Part shown: in pieces, positions 1 to 8,507 of the stretch
Numbering within the stretch: the first letter of the stretch is position 1
How the letters are laid out: each line of letters starts with the position of its first letter
NCBI RefSeq assembly: GCF_018403285.1
Contig: NZ_BOSJ01000003.1
Coordinates: 310,001-374,000, forward strand
Reading direction: 5' to 3'
Length of the DNA: 64,000 nucleotides
Origin: Paenibacillus sp. J45TS6
GTDB taxonomy: Bacteria > Bacillota > Bacilli > Paenibacillales > Paenibacillaceae
Translations under genes and position numbers: made by a program
The notes under the pieces: generated by a model
The model's input: the letters and a program-made list of their open reading frames with translations, nothing else
The model's database searches: none
Told to the model about the DNA's origin: nothing

Positions 1-44
1 GACCCTCTTTCTATACATAAAATTATGATTTATAAGTAGTCAAT

Positions 45-1265
45 TTATGAATTTGATTCACTGATAAATCTGTTTTTTGCTGCCCCAAGTCCGCAGATGA
101 AAATTAAGATACTTGCTGCGAACAATAAGAACAGCGGAATCGTCCAGCTTGCAGTCAGATCATGCAGGTAACCAAACATCATAGGACCGACAGCTGCCAT
201 AAGATAACCAACGGACTGCGCCATACCTGATAATTCGGCTGCTTCACCTGCTGTTTTTGTACGAAGATTGAAAAACATCATTACTAGACCAAAAGAGAAG
301 GAACCGGCAATTCCAATCAGGGAAACCCAGAGAGGAACGAGGGCGGTACTTCCAAAAATAAGTCCTAAAATTCCAACCGTATACAGCGAGAAAGTAACGT
401 ATACAAGTGGAGTTTGGCTTTTCATTCGGCTAGCCAAGATCGGAACCAGAAAAGTAAATGGCATCATCGAAAATTGGGTGAGTGATAACATCCACCCGGC
501 CGTGTCCGCTACCATGCCGCGGTCCATAAGGATCTCTGGCAGCCAGGATACAATATTATAAAAAATAAAAGATTGCAGTCCCATGAAGAAGGTGATCTGC
601 CAAGCGAGCGGTGACTTCCACATGTTCACCTGAGATCGGTAAGAAGCTGAGGTAGCTGCACTTAGCCGGGCCGATCTCATCCGAGGCAGCCAGGTCGCCA
701 GGGCAAGAACGGTAAGGATGACCCAGCAAACAAGAGCACCTTTCCAGCCGATTCCAAGCTGCACAGCAAGCGGGATGCTGATTCCAGAAGCGAGAGCACC
801 GCATATATTCATTGACAGTGTATAGGCACCAGTCATAACTCCTACTTTATTCGGGAATTCCTGCTTCACCAGACTCGGTAAGAGAACATTACATACGGCG
901 ATGCCAAGTCCAACGAGTATCGTACCTGCAAAAAGGGATCCAGCGCCAAATAAGGTGCGTCCTATGGCCCCAAGCGCAATGAATAACAAGGCACAAAAAA
1001 TAACCCGTTCCATGCCGAATCGGCGTGAAAGTTTTGAAGCAAATGGGGAAAGTACAGCAAAAGCAAGTAAGGGTACAGTGGTAATCATACCGGCTAATGT
1101 GTTCGATATCCCTGTACTTTCTTTAATAGAACCAAGCAATGGTCCGATGGAAGTAATGGGAGCACGTAAATTTGCTCCTACTAAAAGAAGGGCTATTACA
1201 AGAATAAAGCTTTCGCTTATTCTCCATTGCCGCTGCGTTACAGCGGATTTTTCAATTGATTTCAT
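45..1265 (-). CDS. MFS permease, CynX/NimT (cyanate/nitroimidazole) family
   Basis: A 406-residue polytopic membrane protein with about 12 hydrophobic segments. The N-terminal stretch GANLRAPITSIGPLL and the later CNVLLPSLVKQEFP segment are typical of the CynX/NimT branch of the major facilitator superfamily, and the length is normal for it. Family members export or import small organic anions and drugs; the substrate cannot be read from sequence. The start ATG overlaps the end of the upstream GntR gene by 14 bp and has a GGAGG site inside that gene, so the two are co-transcribed and probably translationally coupled. The GntR protein is therefore the likely regulator of this permease. Confidence 0.85.
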   Translation of the reverse strand: MKSIEKSAVTQRQWRISESFILVIALLLVGANLRAPITSIGPLLGSIKESTGISNTLAGMITTVPLLAFAVLSPFASKLSRRFGMERVIFCALLFIALGAIGRTLFGAGSLFAGTILVGLGIAVCNVLLPSLVKQEFPNKVGVMTGAYTLSMNICGALASGISIPLAVQLGIGWKGALVCWVILTVLALATWLPRMRSARLSAATSASYRSQVNMWKSPLAWQITFFMGLQSFIFYNIVSWLPEILMDRGMVADTAGWMLSLTQFSMMPFTFLVPILASRMKSQTPLVYVTFSLYTVGILGLIFGSTALVPLWVSLIGIAGSFSFGLVMMFFNLRTKTAGEAAELSGMAQSVGYLMAAVGPMMFGYLHDLTASWTIPLFLLFAASILIFICGLGAAKNRFISESNS

Positions 1266-1959
1266 TCATGCTGCCTCCAAATTGTATAAAATGTTGTTTA
1301 GATTCTTCGATGTAATGATGGACAGCATCTACTGCTCGTACCTGATCTTGTTCTACAATTGCGTTTAACAGTTGTTCATGCGTGTCTTTACTGTAGTAGG
1401 CGTCGCCTGTCTTTGCGGTTATTTTAGTTACCATCTCTTTGAGGGCATCCGTAATATGTTCATAGAGGTCCATTAGAAGACCATTCTTGCTTGCTGCAAC
1501 AATCGCCTTATGAAACGCTACATCCCAATCCGCAAAATCTTCATACTGTCCATTTTGTATCGCTTCATTCTGACACTGAAAACATAGCCTGATTTGTTCT
1601 ATGTCGGACTCGGTTCGGTTATTCGCTGCGAGATAGGCCGCTTCTCGCTCCAAAGCGTGGCGTACTTCGAGAGATTGAATATAATCCGTTCTGTTCACTC
1701 TTTTCTGTAATACGGGACCAAGGGAACTAGATGCAGAAACATAGGTTCCATCGCCTTGCCTCGTTTTCAAAAGTCCCGCATGGGTTAAGGCCTTAATCGC
1801 TTCTCTAAGCGTATTTCGGCTAACTTCCAATTGACCCATCAGTTCGGGTTCAGGGGGAATCTTTGATCCGAGAGGCCATTCTCCCGTTTCAATTAATTGT
1901 TCCAATTGGTCTACAATCTGTTCGGTCAGCGAACGCTTCGTTGTTTTACGTAAATTCAT
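1252..1959 (-). CDS. GntR-family regulator, FadR subfamily (FCD domain)
   Basis: 235 residues. A winged helix-turn-helix at about residues 8-75 contains the GntR signature (PPEPELMGQLEVSRNTLREA, then GDGTYV). An all-helical FCD ligand domain follows (about 90-225), with the DWDVAFHKAIV segment and a late conserved histidine region that usually bind a metal and a small carboxylate. The gene is first in a two-gene operon with the MFS permease. A GGAGGT ribosome site precedes the ATG. A small inverted repeat lies between its putative -10 and start codon, as expected for autorepression. The effector is unknown. Confidence 0.88.
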   Translation of the reverse strand: MNLRKTTKRSLTEQIVDQLEQLIETGEWPLGSKIPPEPELMGQLEVSRNTLREAIKALTHAGLLKTRQGDGTYVSASSSLGPVLQKRVNRTDYIQSLEVRHALEREAAYLAANNRTESDIEQIRLCFQCQNEAIQNGQYEDFADWDVAFHKAIVAASKNGLLMDLYEHITDALKEMVTKITAKTGDAYYSKDTHEQLLNAIVEQDQVRAVDAVHHYIEESKQHFIQFGGSMNEIN

Positions 1960-1970
1960 TTCTGTACCTC

Positions 1971-1987
1971 CAAACGTAGGATGTTTG
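1971..1987. promoter_or_regulatory. Candidate operator of the GntR regulator
   Basis: The inverted repeat CAAAC-N7-GTTTG lies just upstream of the GntR start codon and touches its ribosome site. On the minus strand a perfect TATAAT box sits at 1998-2003, which would place the transcription start near 1991, immediately before the repeat. The position suits a self-repressing regulator; the assignment is inference. Confidence 0.35.
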
Positions 1988-1997
1988 GCCCTTTGAT

Positions 1998-2003
1998 ATT
2001 ATA
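1998..2003 (-). promoter_or_regulatory. Candidate -10 box of the GntR/MFS operon
   Basis: TATAAT on the minus strand, about 40 bp upstream of the GntR start codon. I see no good -35 hexamer at 16-18 bp, so the promoter may need an activator or be weak. Confidence 0.4.
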
Positions 2004-2125
2004 GCTGTCCGAGGAGGAAAAAGAAAAGGATAAAAACGGAAATGGTTCTCTTTATGAAAAATAAGGTGAATCTTACGCAACTCATGTAGGGTTCGAAGCG
2101 TTTACATAAATAAGGAGGTGTTCTG

Positions 2126-3022
2126 ATGAGAAAAAAGATGAAAAAAGGCACCGCTGTGCTCATTACTATCTTGGTACTTATACTGGCAGCTTGCGGGCAG
2201 AATGGAGCAAGCGGACCATCAACAGAACCTGGAACCGATCAGGAAAACAATCGACCAACTGAACCAGAAGTGATCGTGAAGGAAGCCAGCGGAACATTTA
2301 CAGGACTCGCAGATTCGCATACCATTGAAGTCATTCTTGAGAATGGGGAAGCAGAGGCGTATCAATTTGGCGAATCGCTGATGGAAGAGATCTCTATTCT
2401 TCAGGAGAATGATACCGTTTCTTTAAAATATGAAGAGAAACCGATTGAAGGAGAAGATACCTTGAAGCAGCGGGTACTTGTCGAGATAGTTAAAACAGGG
2501 ACAAGCGTTGGGACATTACCTAACGAAGAGGATGACAATTCCGAAAGTCGTCCCGCTACACAAGAGCTAACGCTTACGTTAGAAGGGATGACTGAACAGA
2601 AGGAAGCAAGTATCATCTCTGCTGCGGACGGTTATTCCTTTTATGTTTTTGATATTTTCACGTTCAATCCGGAAACAGGACTGCTCACGATGGACGTTGA
2701 TCCGAATTATGCAGTCCAGATCGAGAAACTGCCTGCTGATATTCAGCTCCAGGAACAGAAGGAGCAAGGAACGCGAGCCCTTGCTGAGTATGGAGAGGTA
2801 GAGGTCGTATCTGAAGAGAAGAGACCTGAAGCAATGAAGGATGCCAGCCTATTTCTAACTGCAAAGGAAGAAAAGAGCGGAACATCACGTCAATATATTG
2901 TGAAGGAACTAGACGGAAATGATTTCGTTTTTATCATCACAATTCCAGTAGGTGAACCATCGGAAGGTTTTGTACCGCATGTTTATGCGAGTTTAAACAC
3001 GATTGAACTGGAACATGAATAA
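2126..3022 (+). CDS. Putative lipoprotein of unknown function
   Basis: 298 residues with a lipoprotein signal: basic start MRKKMKK, hydrophobic core, and lipobox LAAC with the cysteine at about residue 23. After a low-complexity Ser/Pro/Glu/Asn-rich spacer comes an N-terminal beta-rich section (GTFTGLADSHTIEVILENGE), a second spacer near residue 135, and a C-terminal domain of about 150 residues. I do not recognise a named family for the C-terminal domain. A strong AAGGAGG site precedes the ATG. The gene stands alone and ends at a bidirectional terminator shared with the convergent AraC gene. It is probably anchored on the outer face of the membrane. Confidence 0.7.
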   Translation: MRKKMKKGTAVLITILVLILAACGQNGASGPSTEPGTDQENNRPTEPEVIVKEASGTFTGLADSHTIEVILENGEAEAYQFGESLMEEISILQENDTVSLKYEEKPIEGEDTLKQRVLVEIVKTGTSVGTLPNEEDDNSESRPATQELTLTLEGMTEQKEASIISAADGYSFYVFDIFTFNPETGLLTMDVDPNYAVQIEKLPADIQLQEQKEQGTRALAEYGEVEVVSEEKRPEAMKDASLFLTAKEEKSGTSRQYIVKELDGNDFVFIITIPVGEPSEGFVPHVYASLNTIELEHE

Positions 3023-3953
3023 TCAAAATGTCAACAGAAAAAGTCAAGAGAAAAGCGCCCCCCTTAAGAACAAGGGGATGCGCTTTTTTATTCATAAAAA
3101 ACTGCTGACGATATCTCCGCGGAGAGATGTTCTCCTGCTTGGTAAAGCAAGAAGTGAAATAAGCAGCTTGATTAAATCCGACTTTTTCTGCAACACGGCT
3201 GATACTGTAATCGGTTTGTACTAGTAAAAGCTTGGCCTGTTCAATTCGGTACCGCTGTAAGTACTCTACTGGAGAACAGCCATACTCTTTTTGCATACAG
3301 CGAGCAATATATACCGGATGGAAATTAATGTTCAGACCCATAGTATGAGCTTTGAATTCATCCCGGTAGTGTGACCGCAAATAACTGGCTGCTTTCTCAG
3401 CACAGGCTAAAGAAGGAGAAGCGGAAGGATGTACGCCTGTTGCGGCAAGCAGCTGAATGAGTTCTTGAAAAAGAACTTGCTGATTCCACAGCGCTCTTGT
3501 CTGATGCCCGTTTTGTACAAGTCCTGTGAGCGTATCTAATAATTCGATCGTGCGCTGCATTTGCGTCAAACGACCGAACTGAGGGATTTCAATCGTAAAA
3601 TAGTTGGGAATCATAAACTGCAGCTCAATTGCATCCTCCTTCTGAAACATCAGTGACTTGTCGATGCCCCATTCTCCGCTCGTCTTAAAATGCAGCCAGT
3701 AGTAGGTTGTATCTGCAGAACAATCCTTCGTCCCATAATGATGAGCATCCGGTCGTAGAATAAGATACAACCCAGATTCAACTTGGTACGGTTCGCCGTT
3801 CTCCATCACATCAAGTTGACCGCTGACGACAACAAGCAGATCGAAGATGCCGAAATTCTTTCGATTAGGCTGTTTGCCTGCATAAGGTGCCTCGCACAGA
3901 CCGCTTATGATGTACTCCGGAAGAGGAGGGACCGTAAAATGTAAAGTTGTCAT
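2937..3953 (-). CDS. AraC-family regulator (cupin sensor plus HTH), with an odd C-terminal run-on
   Basis: 338 residues. An N-terminal AraC-binding cupin spans about 1-150 (FDLLVVVSGQLDVMENGEPYQV). The C-terminal pair of helix-turn-helix motifs spans about 190-290 and ends with the usual SPRRYRQQF. About 45 further residues follow that have no family counterpart; they are read antisense through the terminator and the last 86 bp of the lipoprotein gene. With five rather than six T residues at the codons after SPRRYRQQ, the frame would stop almost at once, so the extension may come from a one-base indel. It is divergent from the MATE exporter, a common regulator/exporter layout. Confidence 0.75.
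   Translation of the reverse strand: MTTLHFTVPPLPEYIISGLCEAPYAGKQPNRKNFGIFDLLVVVSGQLDVMENGEPYQVESGLYLILRPDAHHYGTKDCSADTTYYWLHFKTSGEWGIDKSLMFQKEDAIELQFMIPNYFTIEIPQFGRLTQMQRTIELLDTLTGLVQNGHQTRALWNQQVLFQELIQLLAATGVHPSASPSLACAEKAASYLRSHYRDEFKAHTMGLNINFHPVYIARCMQKEYGCSPVEYLQRYRIEQAKLLLVQTDYSISRVAEKVGFNQAAYFTSCFTKQENISPRRYRQQFFMNKKAHPLVLKGGAFLLTFSVDILIIHVPVQSCLNSHKHAVQNLPMVHLLEL
3051..3089. terminator. Bidirectional intrinsic terminator
   Basis: A stem of AAAAGCGCnCCCC pairs with GGGGnGCGCTTTT, with a T run on the plus side and an A run on the minus side. It lies between the lipoprotein and AraC genes. The AraC reading frame runs through it. Confidence 0.8.
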
Positions 3954-3963
3954 AGGTATAACC

Positions 3964-4049
3964 TTTCAAATCGAATTGAGGTTTCAAATTTATAAGTATG
4001 AGTTCATAAAATGATATTATAAATCCATTATACCAACTATAATTTGAAA
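3964..4049. promoter_or_regulatory. TTTCAAAT repeats between AraC and MATE genes
   Basis: TTTCAAAT occurs as a direct repeat at 3964-3971 and 3982-3989 (18 bp apart) and once inverted as ATTTGAAA at 4042-4049. Direct repeats at about two helical turns are how AraC proteins often bind. The region controls both divergent genes. Assignment is inference. Confidence 0.35.
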
Positions 4050-4117
4050 AGTTAACGCGCTGTATTCGTCATTTTACTTATAGCGCCACTTTCTCATCGG
4101 AGGTTGGAATACTAGAT

Positions 4118-5497
4118 ATGAATACCAAAAAATTCACCCTGTGGGTGCTGGCTTGGCCTATTTTTATTGAGCTGTTTCTACAGTTTTTGCTTGGAGCAGT
4201 AGATACATTAATGGTCAGTCGTATTTCGGATGACGCAGTAGCCGTTGTTGGATTTTCCAATCAACTGTTTCAAGCGATGACGGTTCTGTTCACAACGGTG
4301 GCCAGCGGAGCAGGAATACTGATCGCTCAGAAGCTGGGATCGCATAAAAAGATGGATGCCCGTGTCATTGGAATCATGGCGTTCACGGTAACGACCATCC
4401 TTGGAGCGGTATGCAGTGTAATCCTTGTTGCATCTCCGCAAAGAATTGCAATGGCATTACAATTACCGGAGCATTTACTGCCGCTGGCAGGTATCTATAT
4501 CTCGATTGTTGGCGGAGGCATGATCTTGATTGCGATGATGGCCACAATGAGCACTGTCATACGGAATACAGGGAATACGAAAGGACCCATGTATGTCGCA
4601 CTTGGGATGAATGTGATTCATGTGTTTTTGAATTATGCTTTCATTTTTGGAGCGTTTGGATTTCCACAGTGGGGCTTGACGGGCGTAGCTATTTCTACTG
4701 TTGCAAGTCGCTTACTCGCAGTCATTTTGCTTCTCCTAATGTTCTTACGGTCCTTTGAATACCGGATCAAGTGGCGGGAACTAACCGTATTTAATCGGCC
4801 TTTATTCGGTGAAATACTGAAGATTGGATGGCCGCTTGGCGTTAATATGTCTTGTTGGGTGTTTTCTCAGCTTATTATTTACTCCTACATCGCCACACTT
4901 GGTGCGGCAGAACTAGCGGCGCGGACCTATATGAATACGCTTGAATCGTTCTGTTTTCTGCTTGGGTCATCGATCGCAATGGCAGCACAGATCCAAATAG
5001 CGCATCTCTTCGGAGCTGGCCGAGTCCGGGAAGCTTACCGGAGTGCCTACCGTGCACTGGGTGTCGGGGCGATCTATGTGGTTGTGAATGCGCTAATTCT
5101 TTATCTATTTGGAAGACAGCTTCTCGGACTCTTTACGGATGATCAGACGATTATCGCGATTGGTGCATCCTTGCTTGGGATGAACCTCATTCTTCAGCCT
5201 GGCAAAATGCTGAATATGGCACTTGGTAACTCGCTTAATGCGATTGGTGATACGAGATTCACCATGTATATCTCGCTCGGGTCCATGTGGATCATTGCTA
5301 CAGGAATGTCATATGTACTTGGGATTCATCTAGGTTTTGGTCTGATCGGTATCTATTCTTGTATGATTGTGGATGAGTACTTAAGAGGGATTTTGTCTTA
5401 TGTGAGGTGGCGGGGTCAGAAGTATTTACGAAAAGCAGAAGCGGCAGAACAGCAAAAGCCTGATGGGGTGTCGGTAGAACCTGTCGTAGTAATTTAA
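4118..5497 (+). CDS. MATE-family multidrug/sodium antiporter
   Basis: 459 residues with 12 predicted membrane segments arranged as two homologous halves. The opening LAWPIFIELFLQFLLGAVDTLMVSR is the usual MATE start, and the length matches the family (about 450). Members export cationic drugs and metabolites using a Na+ or H+ gradient; the substrate here is unknown. A CGGAGG site sits about 12 bases before the ATG. The divergent AraC gene is the likely regulator. The gene ends just before a consensus promoter for the T-box leader of leuA. Confidence 0.9.
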   Translation: MNTKKFTLWVLAWPIFIELFLQFLLGAVDTLMVSRISDDAVAVVGFSNQLFQAMTVLFTTVASGAGILIAQKLGSHKKMDARVIGIMAFTVTTILGAVCSVILVASPQRIAMALQLPEHLLPLAGIYISIVGGGMILIAMMATMSTVIRNTGNTKGPMYVALGMNVIHVFLNYAFIFGAFGFPQWGLTGVAISTVASRLLAVILLLLMFLRSFEYRIKWRELTVFNRPLFGEILKIGWPLGVNMSCWVFSQLIIYSYIATLGAAELAARTYMNTLESFCFLLGSSIAMAAQIQIAHLFGAGRVREAYRSAYRALGVGAIYVVVNALILYLFGRQLLGLFTDDQTIIAIGASLLGMNLILQPGKMLNMALGNSLNAIGDTRFTMYISLGSMWIIATGMSYVLGIHLGFGLIGIYSCMIVDEYLRGILSYVRWRGQKYLRKAEAAEQQKPDGVSVEPVVVI

Positions 5498-5499
5498 GG

Positions 5500-5528
5500 T
5501 TGACAAAGGAAATGAATACCAATATAAT
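5500..5528 (+). promoter_or_regulatory. Sigma-A promoter of leuA
   Basis: Perfect TTGACA (5500-5505) and TATAAT (5523-5528) separated by 17 bp, directly upstream of the T-box leader. Confidence 0.88.
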
Positions 5529-5535
5529 CCATTTA

Positions 5536-5820
5536 ACCAATTGAAAATTCAAATGTGCTGATTAGAAATAGTAGAAGTGAGGAACTCTTTCAGAGAGCCG
5601 TTGGCAGGTGTGAATACGGCAGCAGTTACCACTTTGAACTCGTCTATGAACAGCTGCCTGAATATAGTAGGGTTCGCCGGGATTCCGCCGTTACAAGGAT
5701 AGATGGTCTTCGCCATCGAACAAAGATTGTTTCCTATCCGTACATCTGTAGGGGTAAGAAACGAATTAGAGTGGTACCGCGGGTTAACCTCGTCTCTATA
5801 GCAGAGACGGGGTTTTTTGT
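5536..5820 (+). ncRNA. T-box leader, leucine-specific (CUC specifier)
   Basis: The leader has the expected order of T-box elements: the Stem I start AGTAGAAG, the AGAGAGCC element near 5593, a specifier CTC at 5639-5641 in the context GAACTCG, and the antiterminator T-box AGAGTGGTACCGCGG at 5768-5782. A terminator follows: CCTCGTCTCT / AGAGACGGGG stem at 5788-5812 and six T residues. CUC is a leucine codon and the next gene is leuA, so uncharged tRNA-Leu would favour read-through. This RNA fills most of the 400-bp gap between the MATE gene and leuA; the open frame crossing it is not a gene. Confidence 0.93.
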
Positions 5821-5900
5821 TTGCTAAATTCCGGGTTTAGCAAGCCTCGTGTTTACATAAAATGAATTACATTCTTATTTTCCGTGAGGAGGAAGTTTAC

Positions 5901-7457
5901 ATGACAAATCGCAATGTATTGGTACTAGATACGACCCTGAGAGATGGAGAACAAGTTCCTGGAGCGAAACTAAACACCTTGCAGAAAATTGAATTTGCAC
6001 AACAGCTGAAACGGTTAAATGTAGATATGATCGAGGCAGGTTTTCCCGCTTCTTCTCAAGGAGATTTTCATGCGGTTCAACAAATCGCGAAAAAAGTAGG
6101 AGATCAAATCTCAATAACGGCTCTCGCAAGAGCGGTGAAAAGTGATATTGATGCCGTTTATGAAAGTATTAAGCTGGCACAGAATCCGTTCATTCATATC
6201 GTGCTTGGAACTTCTAATATTCATCTCGAGAAAAAATTCGCTCGATCAGAGGATGCCGTCATGCAGATGGGAGTAGATGCGGTGAAATATGCGAAGACGC
6301 TGCTTCCCGAGGTACAGTATTCGACGGAGGATGCTTCTCGGTCTGATTTTGAATATTTGTGGAGAACGATTGAGGCAGTAGTGAAAGCTGGTGCGACAAT
6401 TATTAACGTTCCAGATACCGTTGGATACGCCGTTCCTGAAGAGTTTGGTGATTTGGTAAGAAGAATTAATGAACGCCTTAAGAATCTAAACGATAAAGTG
6501 ATACTAAGTGTTCATTGTCATAATGATTTGGGGATGGCGACGGCAAATACGCTGAGTGCCATTAAGAACGGGGCGGAAAAAGTAGAGTGTACCATTAATG
6601 GACTCGGTGAACGTGCAGGGAATACCTCTCTAGAAGAAGTCGTCATGGGGCTAAAGGTAAGAGAGAACTTTTACGGCTGTACGACCCGAATACAGACGAA
6701 AGAAATTTTGCAGACTTCCCGGCTATTGACGCATTTAACAGGGCTGGATGTCCAAGTGAATAAGGCGATTACGGGGGATAATGCTTTTGCTCACTCCTCT
6801 GGAATTCATCAGGACGGTTTGCTCAAAGATAAGAATGTATATGAGATCATGTCACCTGAAGAAGTGGGCGGAGAAAAAATGGAGCTCATCCTTACAGCAA
6901 GATCGGGACGGCATGCATTTAAAAATGCAGTGGAACGTATGGGGTTCAGCGTTTCGAGTACAGAAGAATTTGAATTTTTATTTGAAAAGTTCATTACCCT
7001 GGCCGATGCCAAAAAAGAAGTGTACGACCATGATGTATTTTATCTGGTGACCGAACATTTAAACCAGCCACAGTCAAGAGGACACTTATATGAATTGGCA
7101 TCCTTTCAAGTGGTCACGAACGATCAGTATCCAACGGCCAGTGTAGAACTGAAAAAGGGAGATGATGTCCTCAGAGGAAGCTCCATCGGTGACGGGCCGA
7201 TTGATGCGCTTTATAGTGTCATTAAAACGTTAACGGATCTGGATGTTCAGCTGACCCACTACAAAATAAATAGTATATCCAGAGGGAAAGAAGCGGTCGG
7301 ACGAGTGCATTTGCAGATCTCATGTGATGGAAAGACGTACACAGGGCGTGCGATGGATACGGATATCATTAAGGCCAGTGCGATCGCATATATTAATGGG
7401 ATTAATGCAGTGATCTTGGATCAGATGGAGCTTACGGAAGACCTGGTGGAACAATAA
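5901..7457 (+). CDS. leuA: 2-isopropylmalate synthase
   Basis: 518 residues from the ATG at 5901, which has GAGGAGG at the right distance; an in-frame ATG at 5862 lacks one. It condenses acetyl-CoA with 2-ketoisovalerate, the first committed step of leucine synthesis. The HMGL-like TIM barrel carries [12 protein letters not shown] (residues 9-20), [12 protein letters not shown] (about 203) and [14 protein letters not shown] (about 233). A C-terminal LeuA allosteric domain (about 385-515) would bind leucine. Citramalate synthase is the main alternative, but the leucine T-box argues for LeuA. No leuB, leuC, leuD or ilv genes adjoin, so this is a stand-alone leuA. Confidence 0.92.
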   Translation: MTNRNVLVLDTTLRDGEQVPGAKLNTLQKIEFAQQLKRLNVDMIEAGFPASSQGDFHAVQQIAKKVGDQISITALARAVKSDIDAVYESIKLAQNPFIHIVLGTSNIHLEKKFARSEDAVMQMGVDAVKYAKTLLPEVQYSTEDASRSDFEYLWRTIEAVVKAGATIINVPDTVGYAVPEEFGDLVRRINERLKNLNDKVILSVHCHNDLGMATANTLSAIKNGAEKVECTINGLGERAGNTSLEEVVMGLKVRENFYGCTTRIQTKEILQTSRLLTHLTGLDVQVNKAITGDNAFAHSSGIHQDGLLKDKNVYEIMSPEEVGGEKMELILTARSGRHAFKNAVERMGFSVSSTEEFEFLFEKFITLADAKKEVYDHDVFYLVTEHLNQPQSRGHLYELASFQVVTNDQYPTASVELKKGDDVLRGSSIGDGPIDALYSVIKTLTDLDVQLTHYKINSISRGKEAVGRVHLQISCDGKTYTGRAMDTDIIKASAIAYINGINAVILDQMELTEDLVEQ

Positions 7458-7499
7458 CAATTCATGAACTTCATCTCATTATCATCAAAATAACGATCA

Positions 7500-7541
7500 A
7501 AAAAGATGACTCTCGGAAATATACTGAGGTCATCTTTTTTT
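7500..7541 (+). terminator. Terminator of leuA
   Basis: AAAAAGATGAC pairs with GTCATCTTTTT around a bulged centre and is followed by a T run. It may also serve the convergent SDR gene. Confidence 0.75.
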
Positions 7542-7604
7542 GATTCATTTAATGTGCTGAATCCATTTCATAATACCGTTAGTTGCTTTTGATTCCGCGA
7601 AAAC

Positions 7605-8357
7605 CTATTTAAAGGAAGCATAACCTTGGTCAGCCATTACTACACTGCCGTTAATCGCTTCCGCTTCTTCTAGAGATACAAGGTAAACGGTTTTAGCTAC
7701 GGCTTCCGGTTGAGTCAGTTTGCCGCCCATAACTTTATGAGCCATCTCATCCGCCATACCTAGATCTTTGTATCCTTGAATAATAGGAGTGTCTACCACA
7801 CCTGGAGCAACCGCAACAACACGAATATCATACTGCGCTAGTTCTAGTGCAGCCGATTTACTCATCATAATGACAGCACCTTTGGTAGCATGGTAAGCGA
7901 AAGATCCTGGCGATGCAAGGAATCCATATACCGAAGCCGTATTAATAATTACCCCTTTGGTACCAAGTTCTCTCATTTTTTTGCTGGCTGCGATAATTCC
8001 GTGAGCTACTCCGTGTTGGTTCACATTAATGACGCGATGGTAGGTATCCCAGTCAAGAGCAGCAACGGGGGTAGGCAGACCAATTCCCGCATTATTGAAC
8101 ATGACATCAATACGTCCGTATTGTTGTACAGTTTGCTCCACAAGCGCTTCTACACTTTCATAATTAGACACGTCAACTTGAATAAAAGCAGCTTCGCCGC
8201 CATTTTTCTCGATCAAAGCAACGGTTTCTTTACCGCCTGCTTCATTATAATCTGCAACAATAACACGAGCGCCTTTTCTTGCGAAAATGAGGCTTGTTTC
8301 GCGGCCAATTCCACTTGCTCCGCCTGTAATAACAGCAACTCTTTTTTCATTACTCAT
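7605..8357 (-). CDS. SDR-family NAD(P)-dependent oxidoreductase
   Basis: 250 residues, the standard size for a classical short-chain dehydrogenase. The Rossmann nucleotide motif GGASGIG is at about residues 12-18, an acidic residue after the second strand (VADYN) suggests NAD preference, NNAG is near 90, and the catalytic Ser (NTASVYG), Tyr and Lys (YHATKGA) are all present. Relatives include glucose 1-dehydrogenase-like and 3-oxoacyl reductase-like enzymes; the substrate cannot be told. AGGAGG precedes the ATG. The LysR gene is transcribed away from it and is the likely regulator. Confidence 0.87.
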   Translation of the reverse strand: MSNEKRVAVITGGASGIGRETSLIFARKGARVIVADYNEAGGKETVALIEKNGGEAAFIQVDVSNYESVEALVEQTVQQYGRIDVMFNNAGIGLPTPVAALDWDTYHRVINVNQHGVAHGIIAASKKMRELGTKGVIINTASVYGFLASPGSFAYHATKGAVIMMSKSAALELAQYDIRVVAVAPGVVDTPIIQGYKDLGMADEMAHKVMGGKLTQPEAVAKTVYLVSLEEAEAINGSVVMADQGYASFK

Positions 8358-8424
8358 GATAAAATCCTCCTATGTGAACTACTTATTTGTGATATGAATC
8401 ATTGCTTCTGTTTAACTTACATTT

Positions 8425-8434
8425 AGTATATACT
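8425..8434. promoter_or_regulatory. Palindrome in the SDR/LysR divergent region
   Basis: The 10-bp perfect palindrome AGTATATACT lies midway between the two divergent start codons. It could be part of a LysR site, but it is short and AT-rich. Confidence 0.25.
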
Positions 8435-8507
8435 CGTTTTATCATTAACTATATTTAAAGTATTTTAAGTGAAAGTAAGAATAAGTTAACTAAAGGAGGG
8501 GAGATCT

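Noticed and set aside
5555-5827. A 90-codon open frame across the leuA leader
   Set aside because: It lies wholly in the T-box RNA, including its terminator, and has no ribosome site.
7890-8426. A 178-codon plus-strand frame
   Set aside because: It is antisense to the SDR gene, whose motifs are all intact, and shows no domain or ribosome site.
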